Shown here piece after piece: positions 18,185 through 27,554 of a stretch of 64,000 nucleotides of DNA (positions within the stretch are counted from its first letter, which is position 1; each line of letters begins with the position of its first letter). This DNA comes from Pseudomonas wayambapalatensis. Its GTDB lineage: Bacteria; Pseudomonadota; Gammaproteobacteria; Pseudomonadales; Pseudomonadaceae. The notes under the pieces are model-generated. The model saw only the letters and a list, made by a program, of their open reading frames with translations. It was not told where the DNA came from and searched no databases. Made by a program: the position numbers and the translations under genes. The DNA is taken from the NCBI GenBank assembly GCA_014268975.2, contig CP077096.1, positions 4,501,501 to 4,565,500 on the forward strand. The letters are read 5' to 3'.

Positions 18185-18820
18185 ATGCCCATCGACGCAC
18201 CCACAGGCCCTGGCCGGCCCAAGGATCTCGCCAAGCGCGAGGCCATCCTCGAAGCCGCCAAGTCGCTGTTCCTCAGCCTTGGCTACGCCAACACCAGCAT
18301 GGATGCGGTCGCTGCGGCGGCAGGTGTTTCAAAACTCACGGTCTACAGCCACTTCAACGACAAGCAGACCCTGTTCGGCTCGGCGGTCATGGCCACCTGC
18401 CAGACGCAACTGCCCGACCTGATCTTCGAGCTGCCCGAGGGCGTGCCGATCGAAGACGTGCTGCTCAAAATTGCCCGGGGCTTCCAGGCGCTGATCAGCA
18501 GCGACGAGTCGGTCAAGCTGACGCGCCTGATCATGGCTTTGGGGAGCCAGGACCCGGGGCTTGGGCAGTTCTTCTACGAGGTGGGGCCCAAGCGGGTGCT
18601 GGCCGAAATGGAGGCGCTGCTGCGCTGCGTCGATGCACGCGGGTTGCTGCGGATGGAGAATCCGTTGCGCGCGGCCGAGCATTTCTTCTGCCTGATCAAG
18701 GGCGCCGCCGATTACCGGCTGTTGCTCGGTTGCGCACCGCCGCTGGCCGGAGAGGAAGCCGAGCAGCATGTGCGCGAGGTGGTCGGGGTGTTCATGCGGG
18801 CGTATAGCAGCCACCTGTAG
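18185..18820 (+). CDS. mexL: TetR-family repressor of the RND pump, MexL-like
   Basis: A 211-residue TetR regulator. The helix-turn-helix lies at about residues 35-60 (TSMDAVAAAAGVSKLTVYSHFNDK), followed by a ligand-binding TetR_C domain. It is divergent from the MexJK-like genes with a palindrome between them, which points to repression of the pump and of itself. MexL of P. aeruginosa is 212 residues and sits in the same place. The inducer is unknown. Confidence 0.8.
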   Translation: MPIDAPTGPGRPKDLAKREAILEAAKSLFLSLGYANTSMDAVAAAAGVSKLTVYSHFNDKQTLFGSAVMATCQTQLPDLIFELPEGVPIEDVLLKIARGFQALISSDESVKLTRLIMALGSQDPGLGQFFYEVGPKRVLAEMEALLRCVDARGLLRMENPLRAAEHFFCLIKGAADYRLLLGCAPPLAGEEAEQHVREVVGVFMRAYSSHL

Positions 18821-18898
18821 GAGCGGGCTTGCCCGCGAAAAGTACACCGCGATGCATGGCACCGGCTGTGCCGGTGTTCGCGGCGATTCGGCGCCCGC
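18820..18898. repeat. REP-like cluster
   Basis: GGAGCGGGCTTGCCCGCGAA is followed by a second hairpin (CACCGGCTGTGCCGGTG, 18862-18878) between the convergent TetR and rsmJ genes. Confidence 0.65.
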
Positions 18899-18903
18899 TT
18901 ACC

Positions 18904-19686
18904 CTAAGCCTTCAACGCCTTCTTCGGGTAGATATCGTAGCGACTGGACTTGCCCTCCAGGCTATGGCTCGGCTTTGGCCCGTCGATGATCGGTGCCTTG
19001 CGTGGGCGCTTGACCACGACCCGGTGGCTGGCCAGCGCCAGCGCGGCCTGCAGCAATGCCGGAGCATCCAGATCGTCGCCCACCAGCGGGCGGAACACGC
19101 GCATTTCCTTCTTCACCAGTGCGCTCTTGTCACGGTGCGGGAACATCGGGTCGAGGTAGATCACCTGCGGCGCCTCGCCCTGCCAATCGCGCATGCGCTC
19201 GATGGCATTGCCCGTCAGCAAGCGCATGCGCTCGACGATCGGCGCCACTTCAGCATCCAGGCGCCCACGCGCCAGGCCATCCTCGAGCAACGCAGCAATC
19301 AGCGGCTGGCGTTCGATCAGGGTCATCTGGCAGCCCAGGCTCGCCAGCACGAAAGCATCCTTGCCCAACCCCGCGGTGGCATCCAGCACCTGAGGCCGAA
19401 CGCCTTGGGCGATACCGACCGCCTTTGCGATCATCTGCCCATTGCCGCCGCCGAACAGGCGTCGATGCGCCGCCTGCCCTTCGACGAAATCCACCCGCAC
19501 CGGACCGGGGGCCTGCGGCCCCAATTGCTGGATCTGCAGACCATCAGCGCCGATCTGCACGGCGAACTGCGCCGAGTCATCCTCCTGCGGCAGGCCCAGA
19601 CGCTGCGCCCAATCCTGCGCCTGCGCCTGGAACGGCGCCGACAGCGCCTCGACCCTGATACCTGTGCCCTGCTCTTGCTCTGCCAT
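18904..19686 (-). CDS. rsmJ: 16S rRNA guanine-1516 N2-methyltransferase RsmJ
   Basis: A 260-residue SAM-dependent methyltransferase (YhiQ family). The SAM-binding motif VLDATAGLGKDAFVLASLG (about 102-120) and the catalytic-type IYLDPMFPHR (about 175) are present. It methylates G1516 of 16S rRNA. I chose the second Met (MAEQEQG) at 19686; a start at 19698 would add four residues. Confidence 0.92.
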   Translation of the reverse strand: MAEQEQGTGIRVEALSAPFQAQAQDWAQRLGLPQEDDSAQFAVQIGADGLQIQQLGPQAPGPVRVDFVEGQAAHRRLFGGGNGQMIAKAVGIAQGVRPQVLDATAGLGKDAFVLASLGCQMTLIERQPLIAALLEDGLARGRLDAEVAPIVERMRLLTGNAIERMRDWQGEAPQVIYLDPMFPHRDKSALVKKEMRVFRPLVGDDLDAPALLQAALALASHRVVVKRPRKAPIIDGPKPSHSLEGKSSRYDIYPKKALKA

Positions 19687-19780
19687 CCGATCCCGCACTC
19701 GAAAAAATTAATGAAACCCCGGCCACGGCCGATAAAAGCTCTATCCGCTATTCTGCCAGAGCACAACGCGCGCGACTGCC

Positions 19781-20404
19781 ATGTCAGATACTCTTCCCAT
19801 CGGTTTGACCTACCTGTCGCCAGTCGGCAACTACGGTCGCCAGAATACCCAGGCACTGGGCGGCGTCAGCCACCTGTGGCAGGACTTCTTCGCCCGCGCG
19901 ATGGCCGAGCAGTCCGCAGAAGAGCAGGACAGCTTCAGCCAGGCCTTGACCCGCCAGTACGACAAGGACAGCGGCGAGCCACTGGGCGGCGCCAAGGCGC
20001 TGGCATTGATCGAGATTCAGCGCGCGCTGCCGGTTCAGGATACCGAGGTGCGTCCGCCCGAGCCGCTGTTCCTGCCCAAGGCAGAACTGGAAGCCAACCT
20101 GCTGGAGCCGGCGCCCGAACCCTTCAGCGCCAGCGAGCTGATCGAGCAGCAGCGCCAGCTCGACCTCAATGGCAGCTGGCTGCGCCCGCTGGTGATGAAC
20201 CAGGGCCATCCCTCGCCCGAGCCGGGCCCGGCGCCTTCGCCGCGTCCGCTGCACCTGCCGATCGCCGAACTGGAGAAGTACCTGCTCGAACCGGCTCCGG
20301 AACCCTTCGACGACGCGACCCTCGCCAAACAGCAAAACGACCTGGAATTCGATACCCACTGGGCCCGCCCTGTGGTGCTGAACAACGTGCGCGTACACGC
20401 CTGA
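19781..20404 (+). CDS. Hypothetical protein with two long internal repeats
   Basis: A 207-residue soluble protein that I do not recognise. It contains two imperfect 45-residue repeats: about 92-136 (LFLPKAELEANLLEPAPEPF... ending WLRPLVMN) and about 157-201 (LHLPIAELEKYLLEPAPEPF... ending WARPVVLN). A Pro-rich linker joins them. There is no signal peptide or membrane segment. In Pseudomonas a gene of similar size sits between rsmJ and the extensin-like gene, so it is probably conserved in the genus. Confidence 0.75.
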   Translation: MSDTLPIGLTYLSPVGNYGRQNTQALGGVSHLWQDFFARAMAEQSAEEQDSFSQALTRQYDKDSGEPLGGAKALALIEIQRALPVQDTEVRPPEPLFLPKAELEANLLEPAPEPFSASELIEQQRQLDLNGSWLRPLVMNQGHPSPEPGPAPSPRPLHLPIAELEKYLLEPAPEPFDDATLAKQQNDLEFDTHWARPVVLNNVRVHA

Positions 20405-20405
20405 G

Positions 20406-21095
20406 TCAGCGGCAGACCTGCCAAAGCCCCGCGTCCAGATGAAAGTGATTCGCGTGGGCAGCGTTGTAGTCAGGCCCCAGCACCGTACTGAAGCTCTCGC
20501 AGGCCGCATCGCGCACTTCGCGCAGGAATTGCGCCTTCGCTCCCCCCGCCTGCCAGTCTCGCGCCAGTACGATGCGTTGGCCGTCCTTCAGGCGAAAGCC
20601 ACTGATGTCCAGAGCATTGGCCGTGGCGTGCTGGCTGAGCCGCCCCTGCTCGCGATGATAGATATTGCGACAGGCAAAGCTGCCCAGGTGATCCACCTGT
20701 GCCACCGACTGGCCGAACACACGCTGCGCCGCAGGCTGCAAGCCGTGGGTCTCGAACAGCGCATAGGCCACCGCCAGCGGACAACTGGCGAGAAAGCTGC
20801 TGCTCAGGCGCGCCTCGCCACCTTCGATACGCCACACATTGCGTAACGGGCAACGCGCCGTTTCCGGGCTGTCGGCCTGTTCTCGATAACGCAGCGCAGA
20901 CGTTTGCAGCGCCTGTCGACACAAAGCCGGGTCGTCACGCAGACGTGACAGCTTGTAGGCCGTCAGCAGGTTCGGCGGCTGACGCACATCGAGCGCCGCC
21001 CAGGGATTCCACGCTGCCGGTGGACGCCAGCCCAGATACCAGGCAAGCGCACCTGCGGCCATCAGCCCGCCCAGCACCATCGCCAGCAAGCGCAT
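20406..21095 (-). CDS. Extensin-like C-terminal domain protein
   Basis: A 229-residue protein with one N-terminal hydrophobic helix (signal or anchor). The extensin-like domain resembles D,D-peptidases of the LAS type: HATANALDISGF (about 157) and HANHFHLD (about 216) carry His and Asp residues in the pattern of zinc ligands. Cell-wall or envelope activity is likely; the substrate is not known. The gene is convergent with 19781-20404 (1-base gap) and lies 6 bases after the stop of the next gene. Confidence 0.8.
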   Translation of the reverse strand: MRLLAMVLGGLMAAGALAWYLGWRPPAAWNPWAALDVRQPPNLLTAYKLSRLRDDPALCRQALQTSALRYREQADSPETARCPLRNVWRIEGGEARLSSSFLASCPLAVAYALFETHGLQPAAQRVFGQSVAQVDHLGSFACRNIYHREQGRLSQHATANALDISGFRLKDGQRIVLARDWQAGGAKAQFLREVRDAACESFSTVLGPDYNAAHANHFHLDAGLWQVCR

Positions 21096-21101
21096 GGCCG
21101 G

Positions 21102-21932
21102 TCAGCGTCGGAACAGGTCGTTGAGCTGGGCGAACGGCATCGCCTGTTCGCCATAGCTGAAGGTGCCCTGATCCCGAATCTCCAGCGCCGCACGCTGGAA
21201 CGCGCCCAGTGCCGCACGCGCCAGCGACGAGCCGACGCTGATCCGGCGCACCCCCAGGTCCTGCAACTGATTCACGCACAGCGGCACACCCGCCATGCCC
21301 AGCAGCACATTGACCGGTTTGGGCGCCACCGCCTGCACCACTGCACGAATCTCGTCGACACTGCGCAGGCCTGGGGCGTAGAGCACATCGGCGCCCGCCT
21401 CGGCGAACGCCTGCAGGCGTTTGATGGTGTCATCCAGGTCCAGGCGCCCGTGCAGGAGGTTTTCCGCACGGGCGCACAGGGTGAAAGGAAATGGCAGGCT
21501 GCGGGCCGCCTGAACTGCGGCGCGGACACGCTCGACGGCCAGGCCAAGATCGTGGATGGGGGCGTCGCTGCGACCGGTGGCGTCCTCGATCGAGCCGCCC
21601 ACCAACCCAGCCTCGGCCGCGCGTAGGATGGTCTGCGCGCAGTCTTCGGGCAGGTCGCCGAAACCGTTCTCCAAGTCTGCGGCGACCGGCAGGGGTGTGG
21701 CATCGACGATGGCCTGGGCATTGGCCAGGGTATCGTCGAGGCTCAGTGCACCCTCGGCATCAGGTCGGCCCAGACTGAAGGCCAATCCTGCGCTTGTGGT
21801 GGCCAGAGCTTCGAAGCCCAGCGCCGCCAGCAGCTTGGCGGACCCGGCATCCCACGGGTTGGGAATGACGAAGGCGCCATCACGCTCGTGCAACTTCTTG
21901 AAGGCTTCGGCTCGCAGGGTTTGCACATCCAT
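21102..21932 (-). CDS. Isocitrate lyase/PEP mutase-family enzyme
   Basis: A 276-residue TIM-barrel protein of the PEP mutase/isocitrate lyase superfamily. PNPWDAGSAKLL near residue 25 and VAADLENGFGD (about 82-92) carry the Mg-binding acidic residues, and GGSIEDATGR follows near residue 115. The KKCGH loop of true isocitrate lyases is absent. The family includes oxaloacetate decarboxylases, phosphonopyruvate hydrolases and carboxyphosphonoenolpyruvate mutase-like enzymes; I cannot choose among them. Confidence 0.8.
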   Translation of the reverse strand: MDVQTLRAEAFKKLHERDGAFVIPNPWDAGSAKLLAALGFEALATTSAGLAFSLGRPDAEGALSLDDTLANAQAIVDATPLPVAADLENGFGDLPEDCAQTILRAAEAGLVGGSIEDATGRSDAPIHDLGLAVERVRAAVQAARSLPFPFTLCARAENLLHGRLDLDDTIKRLQAFAEAGADVLYAPGLRSVDEIRAVVQAVAPKPVNVLLGMAGVPLCVNQLQDLGVRRISVGSSLARAALGAFQRAALEIRDQGTFSYGEQAMPFAQLNDLFRR

Positions 21933-21959
21933 GATCAGGTCTCCGGCAGGGTCTGGGGG

Positions 21960-22829
21960 TCAGAGTAGTCCCAGCTGTTCGACCTCAGGTGCGCGCGGCA
22001 ATTCCGGCAAGGCCGCCAGGCCCGGCAACCGCACCATGAGGCGTTGGTGAAAATGCTGGGCCAGCGCAGCAGCCAGGCGGTTGTCGGAGGTATGCAGGAA
22101 AATGTACGGGCAACGCCCCTCTTCGATCCAGCCAGCGATCTTGTCCACCCAGGGTGTGAGAAAACTTTCGTTGGCGGCCAACTCCGGATGACCGATGAAG
22201 CGCACCTGCGGGTGCTGGCTGAAGGCGGCCGGACGCGGTGGCACCTTGGGCTTCTTGGCCTGCGCGTGTAGCACCGCTGGGTCGCGCGACGTGCAACTGA
22301 ACAGCGCCCGCGGATCCAGGCAGATTCGCTCCACACCGCGCTCATGCAACAGCCGGTTGAGCAGACGCTCCTCATCGCCACGGGCGAAGAAGGCATCGTT
22401 GCGCACCTCGACGGCCACCGGCACACCGATCTCGTCGAGGAAGTGACTCAGTTCCGCCAATCGCGCCGGGCCGAACAGCGCCGGTAGCTGCAGCCAGTAG
22501 GGAGATACTCGCTCGCCCAGCGGCGCCAGCAGGCGGGTGAAGTCCAGCGCGGATTCGAGCTGATCACGCAGGTCGCCAGCATGGCTGACGTCACCGGGAA
22601 ACTTCGCAGTGAAGCGAAACTGCCGGGGCATGACCTGGGCCCAGCGCTCCACCGTGGCAGGCGCAGGACGGGCGTAGAAGGTGGTGTTGCCCTCGACCGC
22701 ATTGAACACCTGGCTGTACAGGCCAAGGTACTCAGCAGGGCGAGCGTCGGCGGGATAGAGGTAGTCGCGCCAGGCGTTCTCGCTCCAGGACGGACAACCG
22801 AGGTGATAAGGCAGAGGCGATGGATTCAT
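21960..22829 (-). CDS. DUF72 family protein
   Basis: A 289-residue protein of the DUF72 (YecE) family, a TIM-barrel-like fold. Family features include the N-terminal LGCPSWSENAWRDYLYP, the segment FNAVEGNTTFYARP (about 42-55) and FRFTAKFPGDVSH (about 72-84). Biochemical function is not established. It is followed after 27 bases by the PEP mutase-family gene. Confidence 0.85.
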   Translation of the reverse strand: MNPSPLPYHLGCPSWSENAWRDYLYPADARPAEYLGLYSQVFNAVEGNTTFYARPAPATVERWAQVMPRQFRFTAKFPGDVSHAGDLRDQLESALDFTRLLAPLGERVSPYWLQLPALFGPARLAELSHFLDEIGVPVAVEVRNDAFFARGDEERLLNRLLHERGVERICLDPRALFSCTSRDPAVLHAQAKKPKVPPRPAAFSQHPQVRFIGHPELAANESFLTPWVDKIAGWIEEGRCPYIFLHTSDNRLAAALAQHFHQRLMVRLPGLAALPELPRAPEVEQLGLL

Positions 22830-22832
22830 CCA

Positions 22833-23129
22833 TCAAATGTACAGGTCCAACCCCAGCACTTCCATCTCCCAGTCGGTGAAACCCGCGGTGCTGAGGTAGC
22901 TGGCCAACGCGGTGGCGGTGCGTCTGTCGCGGGCGCGGGGGAACACCATGTCCTGCTGGCGCGCTGGCAGGCCAGCGCTGCGGCGGTTGGCGCGGGCGAT
23001 CTGCTCGGCTTCGTGGTCTTCGACGTCCTCGATGACCTGCGCATCGTCGATGCTCTCGTCGCGCACCGATGCTTTGCGCGGTGCGCGCTTGACCGGGTAG
23101 GACTGTGAGGAGAAACCGTCGATGCGCAT
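22833..23129 (-). CDS. Small conserved hypothetical protein
   Basis: A 98-residue, polar, soluble protein with a basic N-terminus (VKRAPRKASVRDES), an acidic middle (DVEDHEAEQIA) and a short hydrophobic C-terminal segment. No domain recognised. The ATG at 23129 begins MRIDGFSSQSYP, a pattern seen in small Pseudomonas proteins of unknown function. It ends 3 bases before the DUF72 gene starts, which suggests co-transcription. Confidence 0.7.
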   Translation of the reverse strand: MRIDGFSSQSYPVKRAPRKASVRDESIDDAQVIEDVEDHEAEQIARANRRSAGLPARQQDMVFPRARDRRTATALASYLSTAGFTDWEMEVLGLDLYI

Positions 23130-23260
23130 GAGGGGTGCACTCGGGAGCAATGATGGCAATCTAGCAGCATCAGGCGTCCATCACCAATGCGCGTGTGATA
23201 ACTGGACCACAGATCGCGCAAAAGGTTTTATCTCGAACGGCAATAGCCGACGAACTGCAC

Positions 23261-23929
23261 TCAGCGCGCCTTGGGCGTGGCGACATTATCGCGCAGATAG
23301 ACCGGTTGCGCCTGTTCGGCGACGACCGCCTCGCCCCGCGCCCAGGCATGACCGGCCAGGCTGAGGATATCCAGGGCATGCGGCAGGGCCTGGGCATCGC
23401 AGCGCTCGACCTGAACGCCCAGACGCTCGCCATAGCCCCAGCCGGTGCCCGCACCGAACCACTGGCCACCCTCGGGCAGTAAGACCCGCTCAGGGGCGAT
23501 CACCCGCTCCTGGTCGAGCAGGCGCATTTCGCCATCGTGCGCCTGGTAGCAGCCCCAGTACACTTCATCCATGCGTGCATCGATGGCCGCGGCCACCTGC
23601 TGCACACCATGCTGGCGCAGCGCCCCCTGGGCCAGGGCGGCGAGGTTCGACACCGGCAGCACCGGCCGTTCGAGGGCGAATGCCAGCCCCTGCACCACAC
23701 CGATGGCGATGCGCACACCGGTGAAGGCCCCAGGCCCACGACCAAAGGCGATGGCATCCACTGCGCTCAGGGCGACACCGGAGTCGGCGAGCAACTGCTT
23801 GATCATCGGCAGCAGCTTCTGCGCGTGCTGGCGCGGGATCACCTCGTAATGGCTGGTCACCTTGCCGTCATGCAGCAGGGCGACGGAACAGGCTTCGGTG
23901 GCGGTATCCAGGGCCAGCAGGGTGGTCAT
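23261..23929 (-). CDS. tsaB: tRNA t6A37 threonylcarbamoyltransferase subunit TsaB
   Basis: A 222-residue protein of the ASKHA fold: LLALDTATEACSVAL at the N-terminus and GRGPGAFTGVRIAIGVVQGLA (about 64-84). TsaB is the dimerising scaffold that works with TsaD and TsaE to make t6A on tRNAs reading ANN codons. It lies downstream of adk on the same strand. Confidence 0.94.
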   Translation of the reverse strand: MTTLLALDTATEACSVALLHDGKVTSHYEVIPRQHAQKLLPMIKQLLADSGVALSAVDAIAFGRGPGAFTGVRIAIGVVQGLAFALERPVLPVSNLAALAQGALRQHGVQQVAAAIDARMDEVYWGCYQAHDGEMRLLDQERVIAPERVLLPEGGQWFGAGTGWGYGERLGVQVERCDAQALPHALDILSLAGHAWARGEAVVAEQAQPVYLRDNVATPKAR

Positions 23930-23974
23930 CGAACGTGTATCCAGGCGAAAGGGAAAAGAGCGGCAGTATAAACG

Positions 23975-24000
23975 ACAACGGCCCGCAAGCGGGCCGTTGT
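23975..24000 (-). terminator. Terminator after adk
   Basis: Perfect 12-bp stem ACAACGGCCCGC/GCGGGCCGTTGT with a 2-base loop, followed on the minus strand by CGTTTATA. Confidence 0.65.
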
Positions 24001-24016
24001 AAAACGCAGAGGGCGA

Positions 24017-24667
24017 TCAGCTCAGGGCTGCCAGCACCTTGGCGGTGATCGACTCGACCGAGCCGACGCCTTCGATGTGGGCGTACTTGGGCTTGCCGGC
24101 GTTGGCGGCCGACAGCTTCTGGTAGAAGTCCACCAGCGGCTTGGTCTGGCTGTGGTAGACCGACAGGCGGTGACGCACGGTTTCTTCCTTGTCGTCGTCG
24201 CGCTGGATCAGGTCTTCGCCGGTGACATCGTCCTTGCCTGCCACTTTCGGCGGGTTGTACTGGATGTGGTAGGTGCGGCCCGAGGCCAGGTGCACGCGGC
24301 GACCGGCCATGCGACCGACGATCTCTTCGTCGTCCACGGCGATTTCGACCACGGCATCAATGTCGACACCGGCAGCGACCATGGCTTCGGCCTGCGGGAT
24401 GGTGCGTGGGAAACCGTCGAACAGGCAGCCCTTGGCGCAGTCTGGCTGAGCGATGCGCTCCTTCACCAGGCTGATGATCAGATCGTCGGAAACCAGCTGG
24501 CCGGCGTCCATGACTTTCTTCAGTTCCAGCCCCAGCGGGGTGCCGGCCTTGACAGCGGCACGCAGCATGTCGCCGGTGGAGATCTGTGGAATACCGAACT
24601 TCTCGGTGATGAACTTTGCCTGAGTACCTTTACCGGCCCCGGGAGCTCCCAGCAGAATTACGCGCAT
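24017..24667 (-). CDS. adk: Adenylate kinase
   Basis: A 216-residue enzyme that interconverts ATP + AMP and 2 ADP. The P-loop GAPGAGKGTQAKFI (7-20), AMP-site segment ISTGDMLR, and LID-flanking DGFPRTIPQA (about 84-93) are intact. The long LID domain (about 123-160) lacks the four-Cys zinc site, as usual in Gram-negatives. A 12-bp direct repeat lies 60-90 bases upstream. Confidence 0.97.
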   Translation of the reverse strand: MRVILLGAPGAGKGTQAKFITEKFGIPQISTGDMLRAAVKAGTPLGLELKKVMDAGQLVSDDLIISLVKERIAQPDCAKGCLFDGFPRTIPQAEAMVAAGVDIDAVVEIAVDDEEIVGRMAGRRVHLASGRTYHIQYNPPKVAGKDDVTGEDLIQRDDDKEETVRHRLSVYHSQTKPLVDFYQKLSAANAGKPKYAHIEGVGSVESITAKVLAALS

Positions 24668-24725
24668 CTTGTGCTCCTCATATTTTTTTATTGCAAATCA
24701 ATGGATTCGGCGTTCAGGGCCAAGT

Positions 24726-24755
24726 CCGGAAAATCGGATCAGACCGGAAAATCGG
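24726..24755. repeat. 12-bp direct repeat upstream of adk
   Basis: CCGGAAAATCGG occurs exactly at 24726-24737 and again at 24744-24755, an 18-bp period, in the adk upstream region. A regulatory role is possible but not shown. The rest of the 24668-24926 gap shows nothing else I can name. Confidence 0.5.
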
Positions 24756-24926
24756 TCAAAAGGCTGCTCAAGATACACAGCGCCCGGCAGCCAGACAAGC
24801 GTTCCAAAATTGCACGAACGCCCATCTAGCGCCCTTCTGCCGAGCAGGTTGCACCCATCGCAACCTACCCCGATGCATCCCTCGGCTGCACCACCGCACA
24901 ACCCGGTGCGGCGCTGCCCGACGGCC

Positions 24927-27554
24927 TCAGCCGGTGTTGCGCAAACCGGCGGCAATACCGGCCACGGTCACCAGCAGGGCCTGCTCCAGCGGGCTGTCCA
25001 GAGCGGCTTCGCGCACCCGCGAACGCGCCAGCAGTTCCGCCTGCAGGCGGTGCAGCGGGTCCAGATAGGTGTTGCGCAGGCTGATGAATTCCAGGGTCTC
25101 CGGGCTGTGCGCCAGTAGCACCGGCTGGCCGGTCAGGCCCAACACCACCTGGCACGACTGCGACAATAGGTCGCGCAGATGCGCACCCAAAGGCAGCAGC
25201 GCCGGTTGCACTAGACGTTCGTCGTAGGCCTTGGCGATTTCCGCATCGGCCTTGGCCAGCACCATCTCCAGCATGTCGATGCGAGTGCGGAAGAACGGCC
25301 ATTGCTCACGCATCTGCCCCAGCAGCTCACCCTGGCCACGCGCCAGGGCATTGCCCAGCGCGGTTTCCCATCCCAGCCAGGCAGGGAGCATCAGGCGCGT
25401 CTGGGTCCAGCCGAAGATCCACGGGATGGCCCGCAGGCTTTCGATGCCGCCCGCCCGGCGCTTGGCTGGCCGACTGCCCAACGGCAGGCGCCCAAGTTCC
25501 TGCTCCGGGGTGGACTGACGGAAGTACTCGACGAAATCAGGGTTCTCGCGAACCACCGCGCGATAAGCCTTCACCCCATCGGCGGCGAGCTGGTCCATCA
25601 GTTCGCGCCAGGCAGGCTCGGGCGGTGGCGGCGGCAGCAAGGTCGCCTCGAGCACCGCCGCCAGATAGAGATTGAGGTTCTGTTCGGCGATCCCCGGCAG
25701 GCCGAACTTGAAGCGGATCATCTCGCCCTGTTCGGTCGTGCGGAAACGCCCCGCCACCGACCCTGGCGGCTGGGAAAGGATCGCCGCATGGGCCGGGCCA
25801 CCGCCACGGCCGACGGTGCCACCGCGGCCGTGGAACAGCAGCAGCTCGACCTGGTGTTCACGGCAGATGCGTACCAGGTTTTCCTGCGCCTGGTACTGCG
25901 CCCAGGCTGCCGCCGTGGTACCGGCATCCTTGGCCGAGTCCGAGTAACCGATCATCACTTCCTGCGGCCCGTGCAGCCCCGCGCGATAGCCGGGCAAACC
26001 GAGCAGGCGCGCCATCACCGGGCCCGCGTTGTCCAGGTCAGCAAGGGTCTCGAACAGCGGCACCACGCGCATCGGCCGAGTCAGCCCGGCCTCCTTGAGC
26101 AGCAATTGCACCGCCAGCACATCGGAGGCGGCGCCCGCCATGGAGATGACATAGGAGCCCAGAGAAGCCGCGGGCGCCGCCGCGATCTCGCGACAGGTGG
26201 CGAGCACCTCGGCGGTCTCGGCCTGGGGCTGGAAGTGGGCGGGCAGCAGCGGCCGACGGTTTTTCAGCTCGGCCTGGAGGAAGGCGATACGTTGTTCTTC
26301 ATCCCACTCGGCATAACGCCCGAGCCCCAGGTACTCGGTGATCTCCGACAGCGCGTCGCGGTGCCGGGCCGCATCCTGACGCACGTCCAGGCGCACCAGG
26401 AACAGGCCGAAGGTCACCGCCCGGCGCAGGCAGTCGAGCAACGGACCATCGGCGATCACCCCCATGCCACAGGCATGCAGGGACTGATAGCACAGCTGCA
26501 AGGGCTCGATCAGTTGGCGATTGTCGACAAGCACTTCGGCACTTGCAGGCTGCGGGCCGGCCAATGCGGCATGGGCCCAGGCCCGGGTGGCACGCAGACG
26601 ATCACGCAGTTGCTTGAGGAAGGCGCGGTAGGGCTCGGCGCTGTCACCCACCTTGGCGCGCAGGGCGTCGCTGGCCTGTTGCATGGACAGTTCGGCGGCG
26701 AGGTAGTCGATATCGCGCAGGAACAGGTCGGCCGCCATCCAGCGTGCCAACAACAGCACCTCGCGGGTGACCGAGGCGGTGACGTTGGGGTTGCCATCGC
26801 GGTCGCCGCCCATCCACGAGGCGAAACGCACTGGCGCCGCCTCCAGCGGCAGGTGCAGGCCCGTGGCCTCGAACAACGCCTTGTCGACCTTGCGCAAGTG
26901 GCTGGGAATCGCCTGCCACAGCGAATGCTCGATCACCGCAAAGCCCCATTTGGCCTCATCGACCGGCGTTGGACGGGTGCGGCGAATCTCCTCGGTGTGC
27001 CAGGCTTCGGCGATCAACCGACGCAGGCGTTCGCGCACCTGCTGGCGTTCGGCCGGCGTGAGGTCGCGATGGTCCTGGGCGGCAAGCTGCGCGGCGATGG
27101 CGTCGTACTTCTGGATCAGCGTACGCCGCGCCACCTCGGTGGGGTGGGCGGTGAGTACCAGCTGGATGTCCAGCTTGGCCAGTTGCCGGGCCAAGGCATC
27201 GTCGGCGTGCCCGGCCTGCTTGAGCCGCGCCAGCAACTCGGGCAATGCGCGGTCCTCGAATGGTGCCGGCTGGTCGGCGCCACGGCGATGGATCAACTGG
27301 TACTGCTCGGCAATGTTGGCCAGGTTGAGGAACTGGTTGAAGGCTCGGGCGACCGGCAACAGGTCATCGTCTGCAAGATCGCCAAGCGTGGAGCTCAACT
27401 GCTCGGCCGCGCCACGGCGATCGGCCTTCGCGCTGTGACGAATATCCTCGATCTTCTGCAGGAATGCCTCGCCATGCTGCTGGCGGATGGTCTCGCCCAG
27501 CAGTTCACCCAACAGATGGACATCCTCACGCAAGCGCACATCGATATCGGTCAT
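24927..27554 (-). CDS. ppc: Phosphoenolpyruvate carboxylase
   Basis: An 875-residue enzyme that makes oxaloacetate from PEP and bicarbonate, an anaplerotic reaction. The active-site His motif VLTAHPTEVARRT (about 134-146), the glycine-rich GRGGTVGRGGGP (about 577-588) and a C-terminal RNTYLDPLHRLQ allosteric segment ending in NTG are present. Length matches proteobacterial Ppc. Confidence 0.97.
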   Translation of the reverse strand: MTDIDVRLREDVHLLGELLGETIRQQHGEAFLQKIEDIRHSAKADRRGAAEQLSSTLGDLADDDLLPVARAFNQFLNLANIAEQYQLIHRRGADQPAPFEDRALPELLARLKQAGHADDALARQLAKLDIQLVLTAHPTEVARRTLIQKYDAIAAQLAAQDHRDLTPAERQQVRERLRRLIAEAWHTEEIRRTRPTPVDEAKWGFAVIEHSLWQAIPSHLRKVDKALFEATGLHLPLEAAPVRFASWMGGDRDGNPNVTASVTREVLLLARWMAADLFLRDIDYLAAELSMQQASDALRAKVGDSAEPYRAFLKQLRDRLRATRAWAHAALAGPQPASAEVLVDNRQLIEPLQLCYQSLHACGMGVIADGPLLDCLRRAVTFGLFLVRLDVRQDAARHRDALSEITEYLGLGRYAEWDEEQRIAFLQAELKNRRPLLPAHFQPQAETAEVLATCREIAAAPAASLGSYVISMAGAASDVLAVQLLLKEAGLTRPMRVVPLFETLADLDNAGPVMARLLGLPGYRAGLHGPQEVMIGYSDSAKDAGTTAAAWAQYQAQENLVRICREHQVELLLFHGRGGTVGRGGGPAHAAILSQPPGSVAGRFRTTEQGEMIRFKFGLPGIAEQNLNLYLAAVLEATLLPPPPPEPAWRELMDQLAADGVKAYRAVVRENPDFVEYFRQSTPEQELGRLPLGSRPAKRRAGGIESLRAIPWIFGWTQTRLMLPAWLGWETALGNALARGQGELLGQMREQWPFFRTRIDMLEMVLAKADAEIAKAYDERLVQPALLPLGAHLRDLLSQSCQVVLGLTGQPVLLAHSPETLEFISLRNTYLDPLHRLQAELLARSRVREAALDSPLEQALLVTVAGIAAGLRNTG

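Noticed and set aside
20406..21095. Extensin-like protein as part of a toxin-immunity pair with the repeat protein
   Set aside because: The genes are convergent, and similar neighbours appear in Pseudomonas core synteny, so no special link is supported.
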